Source: JBGSTR01 sp963707135 (GTDB lineage: Bacteria; Pseudomonadota; Gammaproteobacteria; Chromatiales; Chromatiaceae). Taken from it: a DNA stretch of 64,000 nt. How positions within the stretch are numbered: position 1 is the stretch's first letter; the number at the start of each line of letters is the position of its first letter. Of the stretch, positions 27,940 to 37,596 are shown piece after piece. The notes below the pieces were generated by a model. The model saw nothing but the letters and a program-made list of their open reading frames with translations. It had not been told where the DNA came from and did no database searches. The position numbers were made by a program, and so were the translations under genes. The stretch spans positions 1 to 64,000 of the forward strand of contig CAVPOY010000002.1 in the NCBI GenBank assembly GCA_963707135.1, written 5' to 3'.

Positions 27940-28422
27940 TCAGATCGCGATGTCGACCAGCGTGGGCGCGAGCAGCCGCAGGGCGTCTTCCGTCGCGAGC
28001 GAGACGATGTATCCGCGCTTGCCGCCATTGATGTAGATTCGCGGCAGCTCGGCGATTCCGGCCTCGCAGTAACTCGGCATCGGCCGGCGCGTGCCAAACG
28101 GCGAGGTGCCGCCCACCCGGTAGCCCGAATGCCTGTCGGCGACCTTTGGATCGCACGGGCCGACGCGCTTCGCACCGACCGCCCTGGCGAGGGCCTGGGT
28201 CGACACCAGCCGATCGCCGTGCATCAGGACGATCATCGGGTTGCGCCTTTCGTCCTCCATGATCAGAGTCTTGATCACCCGATGTTCGTCGACGCCAAGC
28301 TCGCGGGCGACCTGCGCCGTCCCTCCGCCTTCGACATAGGTATAAACATGGCCCTCGAACGCGACGCCCGCCGCTCGCAGCGCGCGCACCGCCTGAGTCA
28401 CCGGGTCTTTCTGGCCGCTCAT
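27940..28422 (-). CDS. ybaK: YbaK/EbsC family Cys-tRNA(Pro) deacylase
   Basis: A 160-aa protein of the trans-editing family that hydrolyses Cys-tRNA(Pro). Signatures are VTQAVRALRAAGVAFEGHVY, GGGTAQVARELGVDEHRVIK, the Lys-containing TLIMEDERRNPMIVLMHGD, GYRVGGTSPFGTRRPMPSYC and IYINGGKRGYIVSLATED. An in-frame upstream ATG is possible; the chosen start matches the family N-terminus. It is followed after 100 bases by the SDR gene in the same direction. Confidence 0.88.
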   Translation of the reverse strand: MSGQKDPVTQAVRALRAAGVAFEGHVYTYVEGGGTAQVARELGVDEHRVIKTLIMEDERRNPMIVLMHGDRLVSTQALARAVGAKRVGPCDPKVADRHSGYRVGGTSPFGTRRPMPSYCEAGIAELPRIYINGGKRGYIVSLATEDALRLLAPTLVDIAI

Positions 28423-28564
28423 GCGCGGATTGTGGTCCGGGCCCCCTGCCTGCATCAAGCCACCTGAACCGGGGCGCGAATCCCCCCGGGCCCGCGGCGC
28501 TGAAGGCGCCGGCGCACTCGGGGCGCAGGTGTCGCTCGTTGCGGCACCCTCCACTACTGAGGGG

Positions 28565-31500
28565 TCAACCTTGCGCCGACCCCGCTTCCGCCGCCAGGCG
28601 TCGAGCTTCCCGCAGCGCCACCGACAGCATGGGGACGTCGACGTCGTCCAGGGCGCGGAGATCAGCGATCAGGCGGCGATAACGGTCGACAGCGACATGA
28701 TTCTGGCACCACCAGGCCTCCAGCTTGGAGGCCGGGGAGGTCGCCTGCATGGCCCCGCGCAAGACCGCCGTGCACAGGGCTCGGTGCTCGGCCTGCAGCT
28801 GGTCGCGAAAGAGCGCCCGGGCGCTGGCATGCCAGCGGTCCTGACTCGGCAGGGCGGCGAGCCGTTGTCCGAGCCAGTCCAGATCCAGATCCGCGCCCAA
28901 TTGGAAGTAGATCTCAGCCGCTTCCGTGACGGGTGCCCGCACCGCCTCGGCCACCTCGACCAGATCCAGCGCGCTTGCCAGGGCCCCGAGGCCGGCCGCC
29001 CGTCGGGCGAGGGACGTGGGGGCGCCGGCCTGCTCGAACGGCGCCGCCTCCTGCTCCAAAGCGACGCGATGCCGCTCGTCCATCAGCTCTGGCAGCCGTT
29101 CCGCCAGGGAGGCGACCGGTTCGCGGTAACGCTTCACCAGAGCCTCCACAGAGATCCGCTCACCATGCTCCTGCAGCAGGCGGCGGCAGGTCCGCGCGGC
29201 CAGCTGGCCGCCACGGAGCAGGATGTCGAGGCGAAGCGCCTCGGGGAAGGTGACGCCCAGGGTAGCCGTCTGGGACCAGAGTCCCCGCAGGTCGAACACC
29301 TCCCAGGCCACGGCGCTGGCGCGCGCGACCGCCGGCGCCGAGGCGCCCAGCTCTTCCTGGAGCTGAAATACGAAGGTGCTGCCGAACCGGTTGACGATCC
29401 GGTTGGCGAGGGTGCTGGCGAGGATCTCCCGGCGCAGCCGGTGGGCGCGGATGCCGTCTCGAAAACGCTCGCGCAGCGGCGTGGGGAAGTAGCGCTCAAG
29501 CTCGGGGGCCATGCACGGGTCCTCGGGCAGATCGGAGGCGAGCAGCTCCTGGTAGAAGGTGTGCTTGGCGTAGGAGACCAGGAGCGCGATCTCCGGCCGG
29601 GTGAGCCCTTGCCCTAGGCCCTGGCGCTCGGCGATCTCCACCTCGTCCGGTAGGTATTCCAACGCCCGCCTCAGGTGCCCGTCCTGCTCCAGGCGCCGCA
29701 GGAAACGAGTCTGCTCGGGCAGCAGGGCCAGGCCGCGGGCCTGGTCCAGGCTGATGGCGCAGGTCTGCCAGTAGCTGTCCTGCAGAACCAGGCGCGCCAC
29801 CTCGTCCGTCATCTCCGCGAGCAACCGGTTGCGCTGCTTGAGCGTCAGCTCGCCGTCCGCCACCACGCGGTCCAGCAGGATCTTGATATTGACCTCGTGG
29901 TCGGAGCAGTTGACGCCGCCGGCGTTGTGGATGAAATCCGAGTCGATCCGCCCGCCCTGGCGGGCGTACTGGATGCGGGCCAGCTGGGTGAACCCCAGGT
30001 TCCCACCTTCGCCGACGACGCGGCACCGCAGGGTGGTGGCATCCACCCGCACCGCATCGTTCACCCGATCGCCCACGTCCACGTGGCGTTCCCCGGACGC
30101 CTTCACATAGGTGCCGATGCCGCCGTTCCAGAGCAGGTCCACCGGCGCACGGAGGATCGCCCGGATCAGGTCCGCCGGGGTCAGGCTCGCCGCCCGGGTG
30201 CCCAGCGCCTCCTGTGCCCGGGGCGACAGGGAAATGGACTTCAGCCGGCGGGAGTAGATCCCGCCGCCCTCCGAGATCAGGGCCGGATCGTAGTCCGCCC
30301 AGCTGGAGCCTGGCAGGGCGAACAGCCGTTCCCGTTCGGCGAAGCTGGTCTCGGGGTCCGGGTCGGGGTCGATGAATACATGACGGTGATCGAAGGCGGC
30401 GACCAGCTTGATCCGGCGCGACCAGAGCATTCCGTTGCCGAACACGTCGCCGGACATGTCGCCGATGCCGGCCACCCTGAATGGGCTCCTGCTCGTAGTC
30501 GATACCGGCGGCACGGAAATGCTGGCGCACGCACTCCCAGGCGCCGTCGGGCGGTGATGCCCATGGCCTTGTGGTCGTAGCCGGCGCGGCCCCCGGAGGC
30601 AAAGGCGTCGCCCAGCCAGAAGCCGTAGCCCGCGGCCACCTCGTTGGCGATGTCGGAGAAGGATGCGGTGCCCTTGTCCGCCGCCACCACCAGATAGGGG
30701 TCGTCCCCGTCGTAGCGCCGCACGTCGGCGGGCGGTAGGCATTGATCCCCCGACCAGATTGTCGGTGAGGTCGAGGAGGCCGGAGACGAACTGCCGGTAA
30801 CAGGCGACTCCCTCCTCGCGCAGGGCGCTCCCGGTCTCCGGACTCTGGCGGGCGCTTGACCACGAAGCCGCCCTTGGCGCCCACGGGGACGATGACGGCG
30901 TTCTTGACCATCTGCGCCTTCATCAGGCCGAGCACCTCGGTGCGGAAGTCCTCGCGCCGGTCCGACCAGCGCAGCCCGCCGCGGGCCACCTTGCCGCCAC
31001 GCAGGTGCACCCCTCGTCCATGCGGGCGAGTAGACGAAGATCTCGTAGGCGGGCCGCGGTTCGCGGCAGGTCGGGGATCTCATCGGACTTGAGCTTCAGC
31101 GCGATGTGCGTCCTTGGGCTCGCCGTCGGGCCGGCGCTGGAACCAGTTGGTGCGCAGCGTGGCCTGGAGACACGGCGAGAAAGCTGCGCAGGATGCGGTC
31201 CTGGTCCAGGCTCTGGACGGCGTCCAGGGCCTCGCTGCAGACGCGCTCCGACAGCCGGGTCGCCAGCTGCGTCGCATGCTTGTGCGCGTGTCCGGGTCGA
31301 AGCGGACCTCGAACAGCTCCACCAGCAGGCGCGGCGATCTCCGGATTGGCCGCAGCCGCCTCTTCCATGTAGGCCTGGCTGAAGGTCATGGCGGTCTGGC
31401 GCAGGTACTTGGCGTAGGCACGCAGCAGAGCGATCTGACGCCAGTCGAGCCGTGCCGCGCACCACCAGCGCGGTTGAAGCCGTCGTTCTCCACCCGCCGG

Positions 31501-33433
31501 TGCCAGACCATGGCAAAGGCGTCCTGGAACAGCTCGCGGACCTCGCCGCGGTCCGGGGCCTCCGTCGAACCGCGTAGGACGAGGCCGAAGTCGTGCACCC
31601 AGCGCACCGGCGATCCTGCGCGGTCGACCCGGTAGGGGTGCTCCTCCTCGACGCGTACCCCCATGTTCTCCAGGATGGGCAGCACCAGGTAGAGCGGCAG
31701 GGTCCGGCCGCCGCGAAACACCTTGAAGCGCAGCCGCCCAGGAGACGACTCCAGCGGCCGGTACAGGAGCATGCCCAGATCCTGCTCGGTATCGAGCCGC
31801 TCCATCTGCTCGATGTCCCGCACCGCGATGCGGGCGGCAAAATCCTCCCGATAACCCGCCGGGAAGGCTTCGCCGTAGGCCTGGAAGAGGGCGCTCCCCC
31901 GTTCCTCCCCGAGCCGTTCGTTCAGGGCCGACTGCAGCTCGTCCTGCCAGGACAGGGCGGCACTCGCGAGCCGCGCCTCGATGTCGCGCCGGTCGTATTC
32001 GGGCAGCGACCCTGGATCGGTCCGCACCAGAAACATCACCCGCGCCATGGGCGCGTCGGTAAGGCTCACCGCGAACTCGACCTCGGAGGCGTTGAACGCC
32101 TCCCGCAGGATGGCCTGCATCCGCTGCCGCACCCGGGTGTCGTAACGCTCCCGCGGGGCGTAGACCAGGCACACCACGAAACGGCCATAGAGGTCCTGCC
32201 GCAGGAACAGGCGTGTGCGCTGGCGCTCGCCGAGCTCCAGGATGCCCATGCAGATGGCGTACAGGTCCTCCGGCTCGATCTGGAACAGCTCGTCTCTGGG
32301 GTAGGTTTCCAGGATGTGCTGCAGGGCCTTGCTCGGAGTGACCGCCCGGCTCCAGGTCCGCCCGCGCGATGACCTGCCCGATCTTGCGGCGTACCACCGG
32401 GATCTCCTGAGGCACGCAGCTGTAGGCGCGGGAGCGCGTAGAGGCCCAGAAATCGGTGCTCGCCGATCACCCGGCCCGCGGCGTCGAAGCGGCGCACGCC
32501 CACGTAGTCCAGATTGGCCGGCCGGTGGACCGTCGCGCGGGCATTCGCCTTGGTGAGCAGGAGCAGCCTGGGGATCCGGGCCAGGCGCTTGAACTGGGGT
32601 GGCAAGCCGGCGAAGGCCTGCGACGCTTGATCCGCCGGTGAGTCGCGCAGGATTCCGAGGCCGGTGCCCGGGACGATGCGCAGGGCGGCCCCGTTGCCGT
32701 TCCCCTGCAGGTCGTAGGCGCGGTAGCCGAGAAAGGTGAAATGGCTGTCGGCCAACCAGCCCAGGAACGCACGCGCCTCCTCCAGCTCCTCGGCCGGCGG
32801 AGAGGGCGGCGGGGCCTCGTCCAGCTCCTGGCGCAGACGGCCCAAGACCTGCTGCATGGGCTGCCAGTCCTCCACCGCCTGTCGCAGATCGCCCAGTACC
32901 CGTTCCATCCCGGCCCGCAACGCGTCCAGCATGGCGGGGTCGGTCTGGCGCACCAGCTCCAGGTGGATTACGGCCTCCCGCAGGGCCTCGCGGGCCTCGC
33001 CGCGGTCCAGAACCCGCACCATCTCGCCCCGGACATTTCGCTCCAGTCGGTAGATGGGGTGGATCACCTCCAACGCCTGCAACCCCTGCCGGTTCACCTC
33101 CATGCGCACCGTGTCGACGAGGAAGGGCATGTCCTCGATCACGATCTCCACCACCGTGTGCGTGGACTCCCAGCCATGGGCCTCCAGCACCGGGTTGTAG
33201 ACTCGCAGCAGGGTCTCCCCCGGGGCACGTTGCCGCGCGAACCGCCAGTGGGCCAGCGCCGCCCCATAGAGATCCGGCAAGGCCCGTTCCGCCAGCACCT
33301 CTTCCGGGACGCGCTCGTAGTAATGCCGTACGAAACGCGCCGCCTGCTCCTGCACCGGCTCCTCCAGACGGTCCCGGACCATGGCCTCGAGCCGGGAGAG
33401 GATCTCGGCGGCGGGAGTCGACGGCTTGCTCAT
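28565..33433 (-). CDS. gdhB: Large NAD-specific glutamate dehydrogenase (about a dozen frameshifts)
   Basis: Bacterial large-type GDH (about 1,620 aa over 4,869 bases) converting glutamate to 2-oxoglutarate + ammonium with NAD+. The N-terminal part is open from 33433 (MSKPSTPAAEILSRLEAMV) to about 32430, with WLADSHFTFLGYRAYDLQGN. The middle is readable only by switching frames: MGILELGERQRTRLFLRQDL, LYLVLPILENMGVRVEEEHP, LRGGKVARGGLRWSDRREDF, MVKNAVIVPVGAKGGFVVKR and DDPYLVVAADKGTASFSDIA. From about 30488 to the stop it is open again (VAGIGDMSGDVFGNGMLWS, DLLWNGGIGTYVKA, VVGEGGNLGFTQLARIQYA, HNAGGVNCSDHEVNIK). Conserved blocks are intact between shifts, so errors are likelier than decay. Confidence 0.88.
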
Positions 33434-33711
33434 GGGTTCACCCGGAACGTAGCAGGTACGCTTACCCTAGTGTAGACGGCGGGTATGTTTTGGCTGATCG
33501 AATCTGCTGGAGAAGCCGCCGTGGAGTCAGCGGTGCCGACGACCGCGAGCGTATCTCCGAGTGTCGCATGGCCGCCATCTGGCGGGCGCCTGGAGGTGAT
33601 TCTTGCGTTCGGCAGGGGCGCGCTGACATTTGGCAGGCGGTCCTAGGACACTCGCCCGTAGGCGCTTATGCGTGTTTTTGTCGATGGTTCCGCGCGCCAG
33701 CACCAGACGCG

Positions 33712-34326
33712 TCAATCCCGACGCCGCCAGACCAGCGTCCGGTTGTTGACCGGCATCGGATGGTCGGCGATCAGCCCGAGACCGCGGTCCTCGGCCAGTC
33801 TCCGCAGGTCGTCGACGTCCCGCACGCCCATGCGCGGGTCCCGCCCGCGGAGCCATTCGTCGAAGCGGGCGTTGCTGTCGCTGGTATGCCGGCCGCCGTA
33901 CTTGAACGGTCCGTACAGGGCGAAGCAGCCTCCGTCGACGAGCACCCGGCCGACGCCGCGGAACATGGCGGCGACTTCCTGTTCGGACATGATGTGGGCG
34001 CTATTGGCGCTGAACACGCCGTCGAACTGCTCATCGGGCCAGGTGCCCATGACATCGAGCGGAAAGGGCGGTGGGAGGTTCGGCAGCCCCGCCTCTTCGA
34101 GCCAAAGCCGGATCCCGCCCAGGTTGGGCTGGACGTCGCTGGTCTGCCAGATCAGCCGTGGCATGGCCGCGGCGAAGTGGACCGCGTGCTGTCCGGTTCC
34201 GCTGCCGATCTCGAGTACTCGCTCCGCCTCCCGAAACAACGGCCCGATGATGCCCAGGATGGGTTCCTTGTTCTCGTCGCAGGCTGCTGACCAGGGTTTG
34301 TCGACAGTGGGTATGGGTTTCGTCAA
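33712..34326 (-). CDS. DUF938 family SAM-dependent methyltransferase-like protein
   Basis: A 204-aa class I methyltransferase-fold protein of the DUF938 type. It opens TKPIPTVDKPWSAACDENKE and shows the SAM-binding motif ERVLEIGSGTGQHAVHFA, then WQTSDVQPN, FDGVFSANSAHIMSEQEVAA and VLVDGGCFALYGPFKYGG. Start is taken as TTG at 34326, where the family begins and GGAG lies about 8 bases upstream; the frame stays open further upstream. Substrate unknown. Confidence 0.8.
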   Translation of the reverse strand: MTKPIPTVDKPWSAACDENKEPILGIIGPLFREAERVLEIGSGTGQHAVHFAAAMPRLIWQTSDVQPNLGGIRLWLEEAGLPNLPPPFPLDVMGTWPDEQFDGVFSANSAHIMSEQEVAAMFRGVGRVLVDGGCFALYGPFKYGGRHTSDSNARFDEWLRGRDPRMGVRDVDDLRRLAEDRGLGLIADHPMPVNNRTLVWRRRD

Positions 34327-34526
34327 GGCGCGCTCCGGGTCGCGGGCAGGGTGACGATGGGCCGGATCGGCGATGCCGGTACCGAAAGGAAAACCGGCAT
34401 CGGCGTCACCCGTTCGAACAGGGGCGGCTCGAATTGGGGTCGTCCGGTCCACTCGATCCGGTATTATGCGGATCAACCTCCAGCATCGACAGCCGCGACT
34501 TGAACAGGATTCCAAAGATTCTTCAT

Positions 34527-35870
34527 GTGAGCAGGGCCCAGGCGCGGCACGGCCGGCGAAACCCACCGGCGCCGGCGGTAATCCCGATGCTGGCAGTGCT
34601 GCTGCTGGCGGGCTGCGCGGAGGCGCCCTCCCGGGACACCGCGGGGCCGATCGAGCAGCCGCCGGACACCCAGTGGCGCACGACGGGCGAGGCGCTTGGC
34701 ATCAGCGGGCCGGCCGAGGGGCCTGCCGAGCTGTCGGGCGCGGGGCCGGCCTTCGTCGCCTATAGCGACGATCCGGCCGAGCTTCGAGCCCAGGTCGCGG
34801 TGCGCTGCGGCGAGGCGCGTCTCGCCACCGAGCAGGACTATCTGCCGGCGCTGGTCACGGATCTCTATCTGTCCTCGGTCGACCCGGCCCAGGCGACCGA
34901 GGCACTGGTAAAGGGAAGTTGCGGTTCGCTCGCGGACATCGTGCGCGAAATGGTGGCTCAGGGTGGGGATCAGGTCGTCGCGCCGGTCATCAACCGTGCC
35001 CTGTTCCTGACCGGGCCGGGGGCCGAGGGCATCATCGAGTCGGCTGCGTCCTCGGGCCTGGAGCGCAATGTCGCGGGCCTCGCTCGGCAGAGCGGCTCGA
35101 CACGGGAAGGGAACCCTCTGTCCTTTTCGATGGCCTATTTCCCGAGCCGGGGAGAGTCCGGGCAAGTCCAGAGCTCGGCGGCCGCGAGCACCCTCTACAC
35201 CAACGCGACCCCGGGGTACGGGGTCTATACCTTCGTACTTCTCGGTTCGGGCTTCGAGGGCCAGTCCGAGCTCGACAAGGCGCGTTATGCCGAGCTGCTG
35301 CGGGTGATCGAAACCTATGTGCTGGCGGCCGACGAGGGGAGGCGGGGGCCGAGCGCGGATGCCCACGCCTTCCTGATCGCCGTGCACCCGGACCGCCAGG
35401 GCGCCGCTCTGCTGGATCAGACGGGTGCGGATCTGTCGGACCCGATGCGGCGGGAGTATGCCCAGCTCCTGCGGCGCCAGGGCGAGTCCGCGCTGGCCCA
35501 GCGAATTGACGGCGGGGCCGGTCCTTTCCTGGTGTCCAGCCCGGAGCCGCGGCTGCTGCCGACCCGAGCCGGCTCGCCGCGGCTGGTGACGGACCTTTCC
35601 GAGATTGGGCCCGAGTACATGTACGCCGTCGTCGACGCCTATGACCGGCGCGTTCCCGAGGACGCGCGGGGGGGTGCTGAGGGTCTGGAGCAGATCCAGG
35701 GGCGCCTGCTCGGGCTGTTCACGAGCCGGCTCGAGGACCGGGACCTGGACCCGGCGATAAAGGACGCCTGGGTGTTCCTTCTCGGCCCCGGTGCCGCGCC
35801 GCCGGAAGGCGTCGCCGAGTCGCCAACGGAGCGCACGGCCCCGTCGGCGGCCGAACGACCAGGCGCCTGA
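34527..35870 (+). CDS. Hypothetical lipoprotein, 447 aa
   Basis: Exported lipoprotein. The GTG at 34527 gives a basic n-region (SRAQARHGRRN) and a lipobox LLLAGC; an ATG at 34587 is the alternative. The mature part starts with a Pro-rich linker, then a mixed alpha/beta region: FVAYSDDPAELRAQVAVRC, FSMAYFPSRGESGQVQSSAA, VYTFVLLGSGFEG and AFLIAVHPDRQGAALLDQTG. The C-terminus (EGLEQIQGRLLGLFTSRLED) is helical. I do not recognise a family. The next gene, a membrane protein, starts 25 bases downstream, so the two are probably co-transcribed. Confidence 0.7.
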   Translation: MSRAQARHGRRNPPAPAVIPMLAVLLLAGCAEAPSRDTAGPIEQPPDTQWRTTGEALGISGPAEGPAELSGAGPAFVAYSDDPAELRAQVAVRCGEARLATEQDYLPALVTDLYLSSVDPAQATEALVKGSCGSLADIVREMVAQGGDQVVAPVINRALFLTGPGAEGIIESAASSGLERNVAGLARQSGSTREGNPLSFSMAYFPSRGESGQVQSSAAASTLYTNATPGYGVYTFVLLGSGFEGQSELDKARYAELLRVIETYVLAADEGRRGPSADAHAFLIAVHPDRQGAALLDQTGADLSDPMRREYAQLLRRQGESALAQRIDGGAGPFLVSSPEPRLLPTRAGSPRLVTDLSEIGPEYMYAVVDAYDRRVPEDARGGAEGLEQIQGRLLGLFTSRLEDRDLDPAIKDAWVFLLGPGAAPPEGVAESPTERTAPSAAERPGA

Positions 35871-35894
35871 CCTGGGGTTCGGGGAGATCCAGCG

Positions 35895-36494
35895 ATGCTT
35901 CTCGACGGAGTCAGCAGCCTGGTCCGCTTCCTGGTCGGCGTCTTCCTGCTCCAGGGGGTGACCGGCCTCCTGGTCTACACGGCCCTGCACACCGACTGGC
36001 AGACCACCTGGCCGCTGTTTCTGCTGCTCGGGGGCTCGATCGGCATACTGGCCGCATTTTGGTTCAGCGCGGTCGTCAGCGCGGACCGCAAGCACGCCGT
36101 TGCCAGGGCCAGTCAGCGCTTCTCGAGGGAACGGGAGAAGATCCTCGTCAAGGCCGAGCAGCAGCGTACCAAGGACGTGCGCACTAGCGAGCGGCTCGCC
36201 GCGAAGGCGAGCCGGGGCGGCATCGGCTCGGGCATGAACCTCAAGACCGGGGTCTTCGTCGGCGGCGCCGTCGGCGTCGGTGCGGTCATGCTGCTGACCC
36301 AGTTCGTGACACTCGGCCTGCTGACGCTGACGACGGCCGGGGGGGCCGCGATCGGGTATGGCGTGCGGGCGCGGCAGGAAAAGCTGATCGCGGGGAGGCG
36401 CCTCGCGAACAACGACAATGTCAGGATCATCGAGGCCGACGATTCGGCGCTGGCGATCGAGGACGACCGCCGGAAGCCGCGAGTCCGCCAATGA
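35895..36494 (+). CDS. Hypothetical membrane protein, 199 aa
   Basis: Three to four hydrophobic segments: VRFLVGVFLLQGVTGLLVY, PLFLLLGGSIGILAAFWFSA and a pair near residues 118-155 (FVGGAVGVGAVMLLTQFVTL, LLTLTTAGGAAIGYGV). A strongly charged helix between them (SQRFSREREKILVKAEQQRT) looks like a cytoplasmic coiled coil. The C-terminus is charged. Function unknown. It follows the lipoprotein gene at 25 bases, suggesting an envelope-associated pair. Confidence 0.7.
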   Translation: MLLDGVSSLVRFLVGVFLLQGVTGLLVYTALHTDWQTTWPLFLLLGGSIGILAAFWFSAVVSADRKHAVARASQRFSREREKILVKAEQQRTKDVRTSERLAAKASRGGIGSGMNLKTGVFVGGAVGVGAVMLLTQFVTLGLLTLTTAGGAAIGYGVRARQEKLIAGRRLANNDNVRIIEADDSALAIEDDRRKPRVRQ

Positions 36495-36566
36495 GTCTGG
36501 CCGGTGTTGGCGGGTACCCGCCGGGACAAGGCCGTTACCGCCATTCAGCGCAATTCGGAGCACCCG

Positions 36567-37343
36567 ATGTCAGCGATCGACAGTCTTCCGGCCGGCGTGT
36601 TCTGCTGGGTCGATCTGGCCACGACGGACCCCGTCGGTGCCGTCGCCTTCTACCAGGGGCTGTTCGGCTGGGAGGCCCGGGACATGCCGACCGACTTGGG
36701 CGTCCCTTACACCATGCTGAGTCGCGACGGCAAGGTGGCCTGCGCGCTCGCTCGAATGGGGCCTGATCAGGGCGCGACGCCCTATTGGTCGAGCTACGTC
36801 CGGGTCGCGGACGTGGATCGGAGCGCCGAGCGGGCCGTCGCGCTGGGCGGGGTGGTTCTGATGCCGCCGATGGACGTGATGGACCAGGGACGCCTGTGCT
36901 TCATCCGGGACCCCCACGGGGCCGCGCTTGGCCTGTGGCAGGCGCGGGCGCACCAGGGCGCCGAGCTCGAGGGCGCACCGGGTTCGCGCTGCTGGAACGA
37001 GCTACAGACGACTGATCATGCCGGCGCCGCGGCGTTCTACGGCGGCCTTTTCGGCTGGAGCGCCCGGTCGAGCGCCGGAATGATGGAGGGCCGCTACTGG
37101 CTGTTCGAACATGAAGGAGCGGAGATCGGCGGTATGCTCGAGATCCAGGACGACTGGGGCCCCGTGCCGCCGAATTGGGCGGTCTATTTCTGTGTCGAGG
37201 ACTGCGACGGTGCGATCGCGACCGCGAAGCGGCTCGGGGGCTCCGTGGTCACCGAGCCGATGGAGGTCCCTGGCGCGGGCCGGTTCGCGTTTCTTGTCGA
37301 CCCCCAGGGCGCCGTGTTCGCGGTAATTCGGCCGGACCATTAA
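36567..37343 (+). CDS. VOC family protein with two glyoxalase-like domains
   Basis: A 258-aa tandem VOC protein. Domain 1 (about 8-120): GVFCWVDLATTDPVGAVAFY, YQGLFGWEARDMP and GRLCFIRDPHGAALGLWQ. Domain 2 (about 135-255): CWNELQTTDHAGAAAFYGGL, FGWSARSSAG and GRFAFLVDPQGAVFAVIRP. Such proteins resemble CFP30/27 kDa antigen-like glyoxalase-superfamily members; substrate unknown. The ATG at 36567 follows CGGAGCACCCG. It is downstream of the membrane protein gene by about 70 bases. Confidence 0.85.
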   Translation: MSAIDSLPAGVFCWVDLATTDPVGAVAFYQGLFGWEARDMPTDLGVPYTMLSRDGKVACALARMGPDQGATPYWSSYVRVADVDRSAERAVALGGVVLMPPMDVMDQGRLCFIRDPHGAALGLWQARAHQGAELEGAPGSRCWNELQTTDHAGAAAFYGGLFGWSARSSAGMMEGRYWLFEHEGAEIGGMLEIQDDWGPVPPNWAVYFCVEDCDGAIATAKRLGGSVVTEPMEVPGAGRFAFLVDPQGAVFAVIRPDH

Positions 37344-37596
37344 TACCGGTTCACAAACACGTTGGACCGGCTACGAGAGGGGTGAGCACGCGGACCCCAA
37401 CAATGCCGGAATGGCGTGGTGAACATGTTGGGGTTCGTTCCTCGCCCCGACCCGATCAGGTTCGCGTCGCTTTCGACGCGTCAGTGTTTCCCGAATTTCC
37501 GCCAGCAATTCGCGCGGTGGACATTTCTGGGCCCGCACGGCGGACCCGGTCCCGCGATGCGCTTTTGGATTTGCAGCCAGCTTACGAGCTTCGTTC

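Noticed and set aside
33434..33711. Possible small genes between the glutamate dehydrogenase and the methyltransferase
   Set aside because: Several short frames exist on both strands but none has a ribosome site or family-like sequence.
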